The notes under the pieces were generated by a model that did no database searches, was not told the DNA's origin, and saw nothing but the letters and a program-made list of their open reading frames with translations. 13,060 nt of DNA from contig CAADVA010000264.1 in assembly GCA_900752345.1 (NCBI GenBank), positions 1 through 13,060 of the forward strand, read 5' to 3'. Shown piece by piece: positions 1 to 9,326 of the stretch (position 1 is its first letter; the number at the start of each line of letters is the position of its first letter). The position numbers and the translations under genes were made by a program. The stretch comes from an uncultured Collinsella sp. GTDB lineage: Bacteria; Actinomycetota; Coriobacteriia; Coriobacteriales; Coriobacteriaceae.

Positions 1-226
1 CACCGTTGGGTGTGGGGGTGTCGTGGTGCCCGCCATAATTGCAACCTATGCGCTCACGTGGTTTTTGCTGGCGATGGGGTTTGCCTTTGAGCTTCCCGTC
101 GTGTCAGCACGACGTGCGAAAATTCCCATGGCGACGCCGCTTGCCGGCGGAGCCGCGGCTGTTCGCGCCCTTTGCGGGCCGGGCCAAGTATCCCACACTA
201 TCTCTGCGACCAAGGAGGGCTAAGCC
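1..226. other. Window edge upstream of the FHA gene; possible tail of an upstream gene
   Basis: No gene can be called with confidence. Three + strand frames enter from the left and stop at 38 (TAA), 90 (TGA) and 223 (TAA). The frame stopping at 223 encodes one hydrophobic stretch (about codons 8-30, including AIIATYALTWFLLAMGFAF) that could be a membrane segment. Its stop overlaps the ribosome binding site of the FHA gene, which is a common operon arrangement. However, its second half looks like non-coding sequence and uses the rare-looking codon ATA. A perfect 7-bp hairpin with a 4-base loop lies at 97-114 (CGTCGTG/CACGACG); it lacks a T run, so it is not a clear terminator. The sequence to the left of the window is needed to decide which stop is real. 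Confidence 0.3.
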
Positions 227-1165
227 ATGGCTTCTCAAGCTGAGCTCACCCCGTGCGGGGCAATGTTTGACATCTTTAAGCGCGCAGCGCACCTGAGCCA
301 TATCGAACTGTGCGGCCTGGTGCTCTCGAGCCGCCCGCTGGCCGATGGCCGCAGCCCCCAGAGCCGCGCCGCCGATCGCTCCTGGGTCTCGCGTTTTATC
401 GTGCGCGCTCCGGTCGGCACGCTGCAGGAGCGCTATTTTGCCGATTACGGCACCTCGGCCGCGCGTATCATGTCGCATCTGGCCCTGCGCCGCCGCAATC
501 CCATGAATGCCGCGGCGGTGATCAACATGGTGTGCGGGCCCGCTGGCGAGCCCATGGTGCGGGCGCTCGAGGAATGCCATCAGGATACGAGCCTCTACCG
601 CAATGCGGTCGAGCGCCTGTCGCAGGCGGCGGAGCTTATGCCCGCCGAGCGTGCCGAGGCCGTGCTGGTGCTGTTTGTCGCCGTCGGCTGCTCGGCAGAT
701 GTTCGATCCTCGGTGACCTATGCCATCGACTATGCGCACGCGACTTGCGGCGGTGCCACATCGACCCCGCGCTCGCTGAGCACCTCGACGGTCACGGGCG
801 AGCACGAGACGGCGCCTGCGCACCCGCTGGGCCTGCTTCGCGTGCAAGACGGTTACGTGGTAAGTGCCCCGCGCTGGATTCAGCCGAGCGAGCAGGGTGT
901 GGAGATCGGTGCGCTGGCGACGGGGGACGGCGATATCACCGATGTGGGCGATGACGTCTCGGCTCGCCATGCCCACGTGTGGTGCGATAACCAAAATGCC
1001 TGGTACGTCGAGGACCTGTCGTCCACCAACGGAACCGTGGTGGTAAACGGCGCGACGAACGTCTGCACCCAGGTCGAGCCTGGCCGCTCCGCTCAGCTCA
1101 ACCCCGGTGACGAGCTCAGGCTCGGCGAATCCACCACCTACGCCATCCTCCTCGGCGCCCTCTAG
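227..1165 (+). CDS. FHA domain-containing protein, 312 aa
   Basis: The C-terminal part, about residues 222-310, is a forkhead-associated (FHA) domain, which binds phosphothreonine peptides. The key signatures are visible: S245-A-R-H248, where the family has its SxxH phosphopeptide-contact motif, and SSTNGT at 265-270, the conserved S/T-N-G loop. The N-terminal 170 residues are predicted mainly helical and match no family I recognise. A low-complexity Ser/Thr-rich linker (about 176-200, STPRSLSTSTVTGEHETAPA) joins the two parts. There is no signal peptide and no membrane segment, so it is probably cytoplasmic. The start at 227 is supported by AAGGAGGG at 212-219, 7 bases upstream. FHA proteins usually act downstream of Ser/Thr kinases, but no kinase is in this window, so the partner is unknown. 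The gene is followed at once by an inverted repeat without a T run. Domain call is firm; biological role is not known. Confidence 0.85.
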   Translation: MASQAELTPCGAMFDIFKRAAHLSHIELCGLVLSSRPLADGRSPQSRAADRSWVSRFIVRAPVGTLQERYFADYGTSAARIMSHLALRRRNPMNAAAVINMVCGPAGEPMVRALEECHQDTSLYRNAVERLSQAAELMPAERAEAVLVLFVAVGCSADVRSSVTYAIDYAHATCGGATSTPRSLSTSTVTGEHETAPAHPLGLLRVQDGYVVSAPRWIQPSEQGVEIGALATGDGDITDVGDDVSARHAHVWCDNQNAWYVEDLSSTNGTVVVNGATNVCTQVEPGRSAQLNPGDELRLGESTTYAILLGAL

Positions 1166-1180
1166 CTTATCTCCTAAATA

Positions 1181-1247
1181 AGTTGCGGTGAAATAGGGAC
1201 TGTTTAAGGCCGCGACCGGCAAATACAGTCCCCATTTCACCGCAACT
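1181..1247. repeat. REP-like inverted repeat, 23-base arms
   Basis: The arms are 1181-1203 and 1225-1247, with 22 of 23 bases matching and a 21-base loop. The inner part of each arm carries the core GAAAT(A/G)GGGACTGT. The core resembles the TGGGGAC core of the palindromes at 7070-7150 and 12900-12953, so it may belong to the same broad class of intergenic palindromes. It starts 15 bases after the FHA stop codon. There is no T run after the right arm, so a terminator role is not supported. Confidence 0.75.
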
Positions 1248-1270
1248 GCCGTGTGGTCGGCGATAGAGAA

Positions 1271-1314
1271 ACGAGAGTGGATTTCCGGACGCACGAGAGA
1301 GGATTTTCGGACGC
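1271..1314. repeat. Tandem direct repeat, 2 x 22 bases
   Basis: Two adjacent 22-base units, 1271-1292 and 1293-1314, differ at two positions. Both have the form ACGAGAG(T/A)GGATTT(C/T)CGGACGC. The block GAGAGTGGAT from the first unit recurs at the outer end of the inverted repeat that begins at 1324, so the two repeats look related. Confidence 0.7.
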
Positions 1315-1323
1315 ACAACCCAT

Positions 1324-1387
1324 GAGAGTGGATAATCTCCCACTTTTGGTCAAGATACAGGCAAAAAGTGGGAGATTATCCACTCTC
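1324..1387. repeat. Perfect 24-bp inverted repeat
   Basis: The arms 1324-1347 and 1364-1387 are exact reverse complements (24 of 24), with a 16-base loop at 1348-1363. The left arm begins GAGAGTGGATAATCTCCC and ends in CACTTTT. An RNA copy would form a long stable stem. No T run follows and the next gene starts 400 bases further on, so it is more likely a dispersed palindromic element than a terminator. Confidence 0.8.
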
Positions 1388-1785
1388 GATGCAGGCTGCG
1401 ACTTTTCCGTCCGAGGGGCCATCTCGCCCCTTGGCAGTCACCTAAGGTAAACCTTTACCGCCCACCTATATTTGTCGAAATATGGCTTGGCGGCGGGGTA
1501 CAATAAGCCCGCATGCGGATTTCCGTTGCGGGCGCTTCCCATCGCCGGGGCGTGCCCGGGAGCATCCGGCATGCGGCCTTTGCGGCGCTCGGTCATGTGC
1601 AAGACGGGTAGCTGGGCCTGTGGAGCGCGTGCAGCCCTCCTCGCCTTGGCATGCCTTCTCTCCACGCCATGTGCCTGCTGCTCAGTCTGCCTGCCAGATG
1701 ATTGGAAGCAACAGCGAAAATCCCATCACGCCAACATCCCGGCAATCGCCGGGGCCTGTATACCTATATGAGAGGAGAGGGGTAT
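1388..1785 (+). promoter_or_regulatory. nifJ upstream region: operator-like palindromes, weak promoter candidate, long leader
   Basis: No gene is seen here. Two short inverted repeats stand close together: GGTAAA-CC-TTTACC at 1446-1459 and ATATTT-GTCG-AAATAT at 1468-1483. A -10-like TACAAT lies at 1499-1504. The best -35-like hexamer, TTGTCG at 1472-1477, is 21 bases away, too far for a standard sigma-70 site, so any promoter may need an activator. If transcription starts near 1510, the leader is about 275 bases. It contains small hairpins (1508-1513/1527-1532; 1545-1549/1555-1559; 1738-1743/1748-1753) and an imperfect direct repeat starting GCATGCGG at 1511 and 1569. No known riboswitch was recognised. 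The promoter and operators are inferences from short motifs. Confidence 0.35.
1771..1780 (+). promoter_or_regulatory. Ribosome binding site deciding the nifJ start
   Basis: AGAGGAGAGG lies 5 bases before the ATG at 1786. The same frame is open further upstream, with ATGs at 1702 and 1768, but neither has a comparable purine run. Protein homology also begins at 1786: the pyruvate-binding Thr falls at residue 31, as in the family, only with this start. Confidence 0.75.
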
Positions 1786-5325
<3,540 letters not shown>

Positions 5326-5335
5326 GTCTCCCACC

Positions 5336-5460
5336 GCAGGATCTGAGGGCTGACCTTCGCGGACGTCTTCGGACATGAAAGAACCCCCGCTGCGCACTAC
5401 GTGCGGCGGGGGTTCTTTCGTCCTGCGGAGTGTCCGCGAAGGTCAGCCCTCAGACCCTGC
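5336..5460. repeat. 125-base nested palindrome after nifJ
   Basis: The outer arms 5336-5364 and 5432-5460 match at 28 of 29 positions; 5342-5364 and 5432-5454 are exact over 23 bases. Inside lies the terminator stem 5377-5419, so the whole block can fold as a nearly continuous hairpin or cruciform. The left arm begins only 10 bases after the nifJ stop. No target-site duplication is visible at the flanks, so an insertion element is not demonstrated. In RNA, the structure could protect the 3' end of the nifJ message from exonucleases (inference). Confidence 0.8.
5377..5423 (+). terminator. Rho-independent terminator of nifJ
   Basis: A perfect 14-bp stem pairs GAAAGAACCCCCGC (5377-5390) with 5406-5419. 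A further CGCAC/GTGCG stem lies inside it, with a TAC loop. The GC-rich core is followed by TTCTTTCGTCC, a broken U tract. The A-rich left foot would give a U-rich tail on the other strand, so it may work in both directions. Confidence 0.85.
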
Positions 5461-5979
5461 TACGACTACGTCCTCGGATTGTGTGGCTGAATGAAGGACG
5501 TGGCTGTGGGGGCCTTTTGTCCCCTTCGCTGTTTCGCGGCTTTGCCGCGAAACCTCGCGCCACTTTGGGGATGGATGGAGGCTTTGGCTGTTGCTGCCTT
5601 TTGGAGCTCATCTATATTCCTTATGCTGAATGAAAGGCCCCATGTTTTTGCAGGGGTGCATACTCGTCTTATTAATGCATAGAATCTCGTATAGTGCGAG
5701 TAAGATATAACGCTGCCCGTTTTGTGTTTAGCAAAGATATAGTTTGCATAATCTGGTCTAATCCCTGCTCTATTAAAATAAAGTTGCACGTAAACGACGT
5801 AGATATGCCTAAGCTGGGCTTCTTTACGCTGAGCGGGTAAAAATGACCGTTCACCGTTCAACTGTTTTCAAAATGAATAAAATGAGCGATAAAGAGAATA
5901 TAAACCTTAATAAACTCGCGTATCGCACGGACGCGGGTTATTAATGGGTTGTAGGCCTTTTATAGAAGGGATTCCAGCA
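5461..5979 (+). other. Gene-free stretch upstream of arcC, partly AT-rich
   Basis: No credible coding sequence is seen on either strand. A perfect 10-bp hairpin with a TTT loop lies at 5531-5553 (GTTTCGCGGC/GCCGCGAAAC) without a T run. An imperfect direct repeat, TGGCTGT(n5)GCCTTTTG, occurs near 5502 and 5585. From about 5600 the sequence becomes AT-rich; 93 of 240 bases are G+C at 5701-5940, far below the neighbouring genes. Several -10-like hexamers occur (TATAGT 5690-5695, TATAAC 5706-5711, TATAGT 5738-5743), but none has a well-placed strong -35. The arcC promoter probably lies here, yet I cannot place it. The sharp composition change suggests a regulatory region or foreign insertion rather than a decayed gene. 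Confidence 0.5.
5964..5970 (+). promoter_or_regulatory. Ribosome binding site deciding the arcC start
   Basis: AGAAGGG lies 9 bases before the ATG at 5980. An in-frame ATG at 5944 would add 12 residues, but it has no purine-rich site before it. Family homology starts right after the chosen Met (MSKPLGKPDRIVVALGGNAL). Confidence 0.65.
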
Positions 5980-6942
5980 ATGTCTAAGCCTCTTGGCAAG
6001 CCCGATCGTATTGTCGTCGCCCTTGGCGGCAACGCCCTCGGCAACAACCCCGTCGAGCAGATCGAGGCCGTGAGCAACACCGCCCACGCTCTCCTTGGTC
6101 TCATCGAGCAGGGTAACGAGATCATCATCACCCACGGCAACGGCCCGCAGGTCGGCATGATCCAGAACGCCTTCGCCGCTGCCCACGACGCCATCGGCAC
6201 CCCTGAGATGCCGCTGCCCGAGTGCGGCGCCATGTCCCAGGGCTACATTGGTTATCACCTGCAGCAGGGCATCGGCCGCGAGATGCACAAGCGCTATAAG
6301 CGCTGGCACGCCGCCACCGTCGTCACCCAGATCGAGTGCGACCCGGACGACCCCGCGTTCAAGAACCCGACCAAGCCGATTGGTCCCTTCTACACCGAGG
6401 AGCAGGCCAAGGAGTTCATGGCCGAGGATCCCTCCAAGGTCTTCGTCGAGGATTCCGGCCGCGGCTGGCGTCGCGTCGTCGCTTCCCCCGATCCCAAGAA
6501 GATCGTCGAGGCTGACTCCATCCTCAACCTGCTCGACAACGAGTTCATTGTCATCGCCTGCGGTGGCGGCGGCATCCCCGTCGTCCGCGACTACGAGAAC
6601 AAGGGCTGCTACAAGGGCGTTCCCGCCGTCATCGACAAGGACCTGGGCGGCGAGCTGCTGGCCGAGGACTGCGACGCCGACGTTCTGTTCCTGCTGACCG
6701 CCGTTGAGCATGTCGCTATCAACTTTGGCAAGCCCAATCAGGAGGAGCTCGAGGACATCACCGCCGACGAGGCCGAGCGCCTGGCCGACGAGGGTCAGTT
6801 CGGCAAGGGTTCCATGGAGCCCAAGGTCCGCGCTGCCATCAAGTTCGCCCGTTCCCGCAAGGGCCGCACCTGCATCATCGGCGCCCTGGACAAGGCCGCC
6901 GAGACCATGGCCGGCCTTTCCGGTACCCGCATCCACGAGTAG
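5980..6942 (+). CDS. arcC: Carbamate kinase, 320 aa
   Basis: The enzyme catalyses carbamoyl phosphate + ADP to carbamate (then NH3 and CO2) + ATP, usually the last step of the arginine deiminase pathway or of related carbamoyl-yielding routes. It belongs to the amino acid kinase fold. Visible motifs are ALGGNALG (14-21), THGNGPQVG (51-59), the CGGGGIPV loop (194-201), VIDKD with K220 (218-222 region) and GSMEPKV with K282 (277-283). The length is slightly above the usual 310-315. Unlike most arcC genes, it has no arcA (arginine deiminase), arcB (ornithine transcarbamoylase) or antiporter beside it. The upstream gene is nifJ behind a terminator, and arcC has its own terminator. It is therefore monocistronic within this window. 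Codon use is strongly biased towards C-ending codons as in nifJ, suggesting high expression. The carbamoyl phosphate source cannot be told from here. Confidence 0.95.
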   Translation: MSKPLGKPDRIVVALGGNALGNNPVEQIEAVSNTAHALLGLIEQGNEIIITHGNGPQVGMIQNAFAAAHDAIGTPEMPLPECGAMSQGYIGYHLQQGIGREMHKRYKRWHAATVVTQIECDPDDPAFKNPTKPIGPFYTEEQAKEFMAEDPSKVFVEDSGRGWRRVVASPDPKKIVEADSILNLLDNEFIVIACGGGGIPVVRDYENKGCYKGVPAVIDKDLGGELLAEDCDADVLFLLTAVEHVAINFGKPNQEELEDITADEAERLADEGQFGKGSMEPKVRAAIKFARSRKGRTCIIGALDKAAETMAGLSGTRIHE

Positions 6943-6964
6943 TCTCTACTCTGTTGTCTCTCTC

Positions 6965-6988
6965 GTGGGCGCCAGGCAAGACGCCCAC
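6965..6988 (+). other. Small hairpin downstream of arcC
   Basis: GTGGGCG (6965-6971) pairs perfectly with CGCCCAC (6982-6988) around a 10-base loop. It lies 22 bases after the arcC stop and before the true terminator. No T run follows it. It may add 3' stability to the message; function unproven. Confidence 0.4.
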
Positions 6989-7008
6989 AAACTAGCCTCT
7001 CTTCATGA

Positions 7009-7043
7009 GCCCCGCAGTCCGCTCCGACTGCGGGGCTTTTGCT
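7009..7043 (+). terminator. Rho-independent terminator of arcC
   Basis: A perfect 11-bp stem, GCCCCGCAGTC (7009-7019) with GACTGCGGGGC (7026-7036), has a 6-base loop and is followed by TTTTGCTATT. It lies 66 bases after the arcC stop. Its U-tract side is also the left end of repeat copy A. Confidence 0.88.
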
Positions 7044-7157
7044 ATTCACCTAGTCCCCGATGGGTGGGTAGTCATTGGGGACGTTCTTAAACGACTAGTC
7101 AAACAAGAACGTCCTCAATGACTACTAATTTAAATCTGTCCCCAATGACTGCGGAAA
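7036..7157. repeat. Dispersed palindromic repeat, copy A
   Basis: This element matches 12854-12960 in the same orientation. It opens with a 27-base block (7036-7062) that matches copy B at 26 of 27 positions and includes the terminator U tract. The core AGTCATTGGGGAC (7070-7082) leads to the small palindrome GACTAGTC (7093-7100). Two inverted arms follow: 7105-7123, matching 18 of 19 bases of 7070-7088, and a second ending at 7150 with GTCCCCAATGACT. Compared with copy B, it has 27 extra bases (about 7101-7127) and lacks 12 bases near 7062. The arrangement resembles REP/REPIN elements; no transposase gene is in the window. Confidence 0.8.
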
Positions 7158-7315
7158 GCGCATCTCACACCGACGCATTGCTTTCGGGCCCTCTCTCCGT
7201 GCTCCCTATAAGTTCAGCTGGACTCCCCGCAACCTGTTCCGCGTTGGCGGAACGAGCGCGACGTGGAGTGTCATTCTTTACCGCGTTAGACTAGACGCAG
7301 GGAAAGGAGGAGGAC
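7158..7315 (+). promoter_or_regulatory. Upstream region of the PTS regulator
   Basis: A perfect 7-bp inverted repeat with a 4-base loop, GTTCCGC-GTTG-GCGGAAC, lies at 7236-7253 and could be an operator or leader hairpin. A weak -10-like TAGACT occurs near 7287, without a good -35. The ribosome binding site AAAGGAGGAGG (7303-7313) is strong. Promoter placement is uncertain. Confidence 0.35.
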
Positions 7316-9211
7316 ATGGATGCTCGCGTTAAGCAGCTTGTAAATATGATCGAGGACGATCAGCCTGTCGCTGTCGCGGTGCTTGCCAAGCGTCTCGAGG
7401 TAAGCGAGCGCGCCGTGAGAAACTATATCCATCGCGCAAACGACAAGCTTGCGGGGGTTGCACGCATCGTTGGCAGCAAAGGGCAATATCGTATCGATGT
7501 TGCACATGCAGATGAGCTTGCTCGCTTGCTAGACGGTGCGGCTCTGGCCCATCCGGGCATTCCTGATACGCGCGACGGCCGTGTGTCCTTCCTTCTTAAC
7601 GACCTTCTCATGCGGTCCCAGTGGGTGACGATTGAGGAGTATGCGGATTTACTCTACGTTTCGGCGCGAACTCTGTCCAATGACATGCGTCTGGTAGAGC
7701 AGAAACTCGCCCAATTTGACTTGATGCTCGAAAAGCGCCCTCGCTACGGAATCCGCGTTGCGGGTGGGGAGTCGCAACGGCGTCTGTGTCTGGCCTCACT
7801 GGTGAGGCCCGTGTTGCCCGACACCGACGATGCAGAGCTCGCCGAGCGCCTGCGGGCTATCGCCGCATGTGTGGACGATGCCCTGACTGCCTCGCCCGTC
7901 ACGGTGAGCTCGCTGGCATCCCGCAATCTCATCATGCATCTTTACATCGCTCTTGGCCGCATCGAGCAGGGCTGCTATGTCCCGGCTGCAGAATCGGACG
8001 TTTTAAAGCTGGAGGGAACGCGCGAATACGCTGCGGCTTTCCAGATTGCCGCAAACATCAAGGATGCCCTGGGCGTGAGCATGCCCCGAGAAGAGGTTGC
8101 CTTTATCGCAATCCATTTGCTCGGCAGGGGCACGGGCGTGCCCGAGAAGGGCTCGGCCGTTATCTCGGACGAGATGTGGGAGATCGCTTCCGAGATGGTG
8201 TGTGCGGTCAACGATGAGTTTAGGTTTGACTTTAGCAGCGATCTTGAACTTCGCATGAACCTTGCTCGGCATATTGGCCCTCTGGGTTATCGCCTTGAAT
8301 ATCACATGCATATGGATAACCCCATGCTGCCCGATATCAAGACGAGGTTTCCGTTGGCCTATTCGATGGCGGCCGGCACCTCGCAGGTACTCGAGCGTCA
8401 TTTTGGCAGCCAGCCCTCTGATGAGGAGCTCGGCTACATCGCCATGGCATTTGCCCTGGCCCTCGAGCAGCAAGCCGACCAGCCGCGTCGCAAACGCATC
8501 CTGATCGTGTGCGCCTCGGGAGCGGGAAGCGCCCGTATGCTCGAGCACCAGTACCGCAAGCAGTTTGGTATGTATATCGAGTCGATTGAGACATGCGACG
8601 TCGCCCGCGTGGGAACGCTCGACTTTTCGCACATCGACTACGTGTTCACAACGGTGCCGCTCAACGTCAAGTTGCCTGTGCCCGTCCGCGAGGCCGATTT
8701 CTTCTTGGAGACGAGCGATGTCAACGCTATCCGCAAGGTGCTGAGTGATGACGCTGCGCAATCGGACTCCCTGAGCGCTTTCTTTAGCCGTGCCCTGTTC
8801 TTCAACCGCGTTGAGGCGTCGTCGAAGCAGGCCGTTCTCCGATATCTCTCCGAGCGCGCCGTCGAGAGCGGCCGTGTCGATGCCCAGTTTGCCCAAGAGG
8901 TTGCCGAGCGCGAGAGCGCGAGTGCCACCTCGTTTGGCAATGGGGTGGCCATGCCCCATGGGATGCATCCTTTGAGCGCCGAGGCCTTTGTTACCGTGGG
9001 CCTGCTCGAACATCCCATTCTTTGGGACGAATACGGCCATGAGGTCGATATCGTCTTTATGGTGTCGTTTGCCCGGTCGGGCGGCGATGAGACGCGGATC
9101 TTGAGCTCGCTGCTCGCTGAGATCTTTATGGACCGCCAGGGGGTCGAGCGCTTACGCGAGCGCCGGTCCTGGCATGAGCTGATGGCGCTTGTGCAAGCGC
9201 ATACGGCTTAA
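7316..9211 (+). CDS. PRD-containing PTS-regulated transcription activator (LicR/MtlR/ManR type), 631 aa
   Basis: The domain order is typical of LicR/MtlR activators: an N-terminal HTH (about 15-40, VAVLAKRLEVSERAVRNYI), a second Mga-like HTH (about 100-128), PRD1 (about 170-280), PRD2 (about 285-388), a GatB-like EIIB domain (393-480) and a mannitol/fructose-type EIIA domain (487-630). Since it has DNA-binding HTHs and not an RNA-binding CAT domain, it should be a transcription activator rather than an antiterminator. Phosphorylation sites visible are H208 and H267 in PRD1, H319 in PRD2, C399 in CASGAGSARML of EIIB, and H548 in AMPHG of EIIA. The second PRD2 histidine, expected in GYIAMAF, is Ala378. 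A strong AAGGAGG site fixes the start. It precedes EIIA by 115 bases and most likely controls the following operon, as LicR does in Bacillus. Specific name is not proven. Confidence 0.9.
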   Translation: MDARVKQLVNMIEDDQPVAVAVLAKRLEVSERAVRNYIHRANDKLAGVARIVGSKGQYRIDVAHADELARLLDGAALAHPGIPDTRDGRVSFLLNDLLMRSQWVTIEEYADLLYVSARTLSNDMRLVEQKLAQFDLMLEKRPRYGIRVAGGESQRRLCLASLVRPVLPDTDDAELAERLRAIAACVDDALTASPVTVSSLASRNLIMHLYIALGRIEQGCYVPAAESDVLKLEGTREYAAAFQIAANIKDALGVSMPREEVAFIAIHLLGRGTGVPEKGSAVISDEMWEIASEMVCAVNDEFRFDFSSDLELRMNLARHIGPLGYRLEYHMHMDNPMLPDIKTRFPLAYSMAAGTSQVLERHFGSQPSDEELGYIAMAFALALEQQADQPRRKRILIVCASGAGSARMLEHQYRKQFGMYIESIETCDVARVGTLDFSHIDYVFTTVPLNVKLPVPVREADFFLETSDVNAIRKVLSDDAAQSDSLSAFFSRALFFNRVEASSKQAVLRYLSERAVESGRVDAQFAQEVAERESASATSFGNGVAMPHGMHPLSAEAFVTVGLLEHPILWDEYGHEVDIVFMVSFARSGGDETRILSSLLAEIFMDRQGVERLRERRSWHELMALVQAHTA

Positions 9212-9326
9212 GGCTTCTTTTGTCGAAAACCCTGCCTGCCTGCAATAAACCTCGAGGATTGCGGGTGGGAGATAGGCGTTTCGAATATTCAAGTACAAAC
9301 CAAACATCACGGGAGAGGAGACCGTT
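9212..9326 (+). promoter_or_regulatory. Probable regulated promoter region of the PTS operon
   Basis: This 115-base gap separates the activator gene from the EIIA gene, the usual place for the target promoter of such regulators. It contains the 8-bp palindrome GAATATTC (9283-9290) within TTCGAATATTCAA. A TTGTCG hexamer (9220-9225) and TTGCGG (9259-9264) are -35-like, but no good -10 is in register. No terminator is seen, so read-through from the regulator gene is also possible. The claim rests on position more than motifs. Confidence 0.35.

Noticed and set aside
104..1318. 404-codon minus-strand open frame opposite the FHA gene
   Set aside because: Arg/His/Ala-rich translation with no domain; it runs through the intergenic repeats, whereas the plus strand has a good ribosome binding site and FHA motifs.
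1324..1387. Terminator for the FHA gene
   Set aside because: Strong stem but no T run, and it lies about 160 bases beyond the stop; better described as a palindromic repeat.
1472..1771. Short plus-strand open frames in the nifJ leader
   Set aside because: Cys/Ala/Arg-rich translations of GC-rich leader DNA without a ribosome binding site or recognisable domain; judged non-coding.
5655..5700. TGCATA/ATGCATA motifs resembling actinobacterial arginine-repressor boxes upstream of arcC
   Set aside because: Attractive because arcC is arginine-linked, but the spacing does not match a standard ARG box and the motifs are short in an AT-rich region.
5466..5861. 131-codon minus-strand open frame in the arcC upstream region
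   Set aside because: No ribosome binding site of note, no family resemblance, crosses a hairpin and an abrupt composition change.
5941..6936. 331-codon minus-strand open frame opposite arcC
   Set aside because: Same mirror effect; the translation shows no family features, while the plus strand encodes a clear carbamate kinase.
7036..7157. CRISPR array or insertion sequence at the repeat copies
   Set aside because: No regular repeat-spacer pattern, no transposase frame and no terminal duplication; the structure is palindromic and about 110-120 bases long.
8003..9040. 345-codon minus-strand open frame inside the PTS regulator gene
   Set aside because: Lies wholly within the PRD-EIIB-EIIA coding region and shows no recognisable domain.
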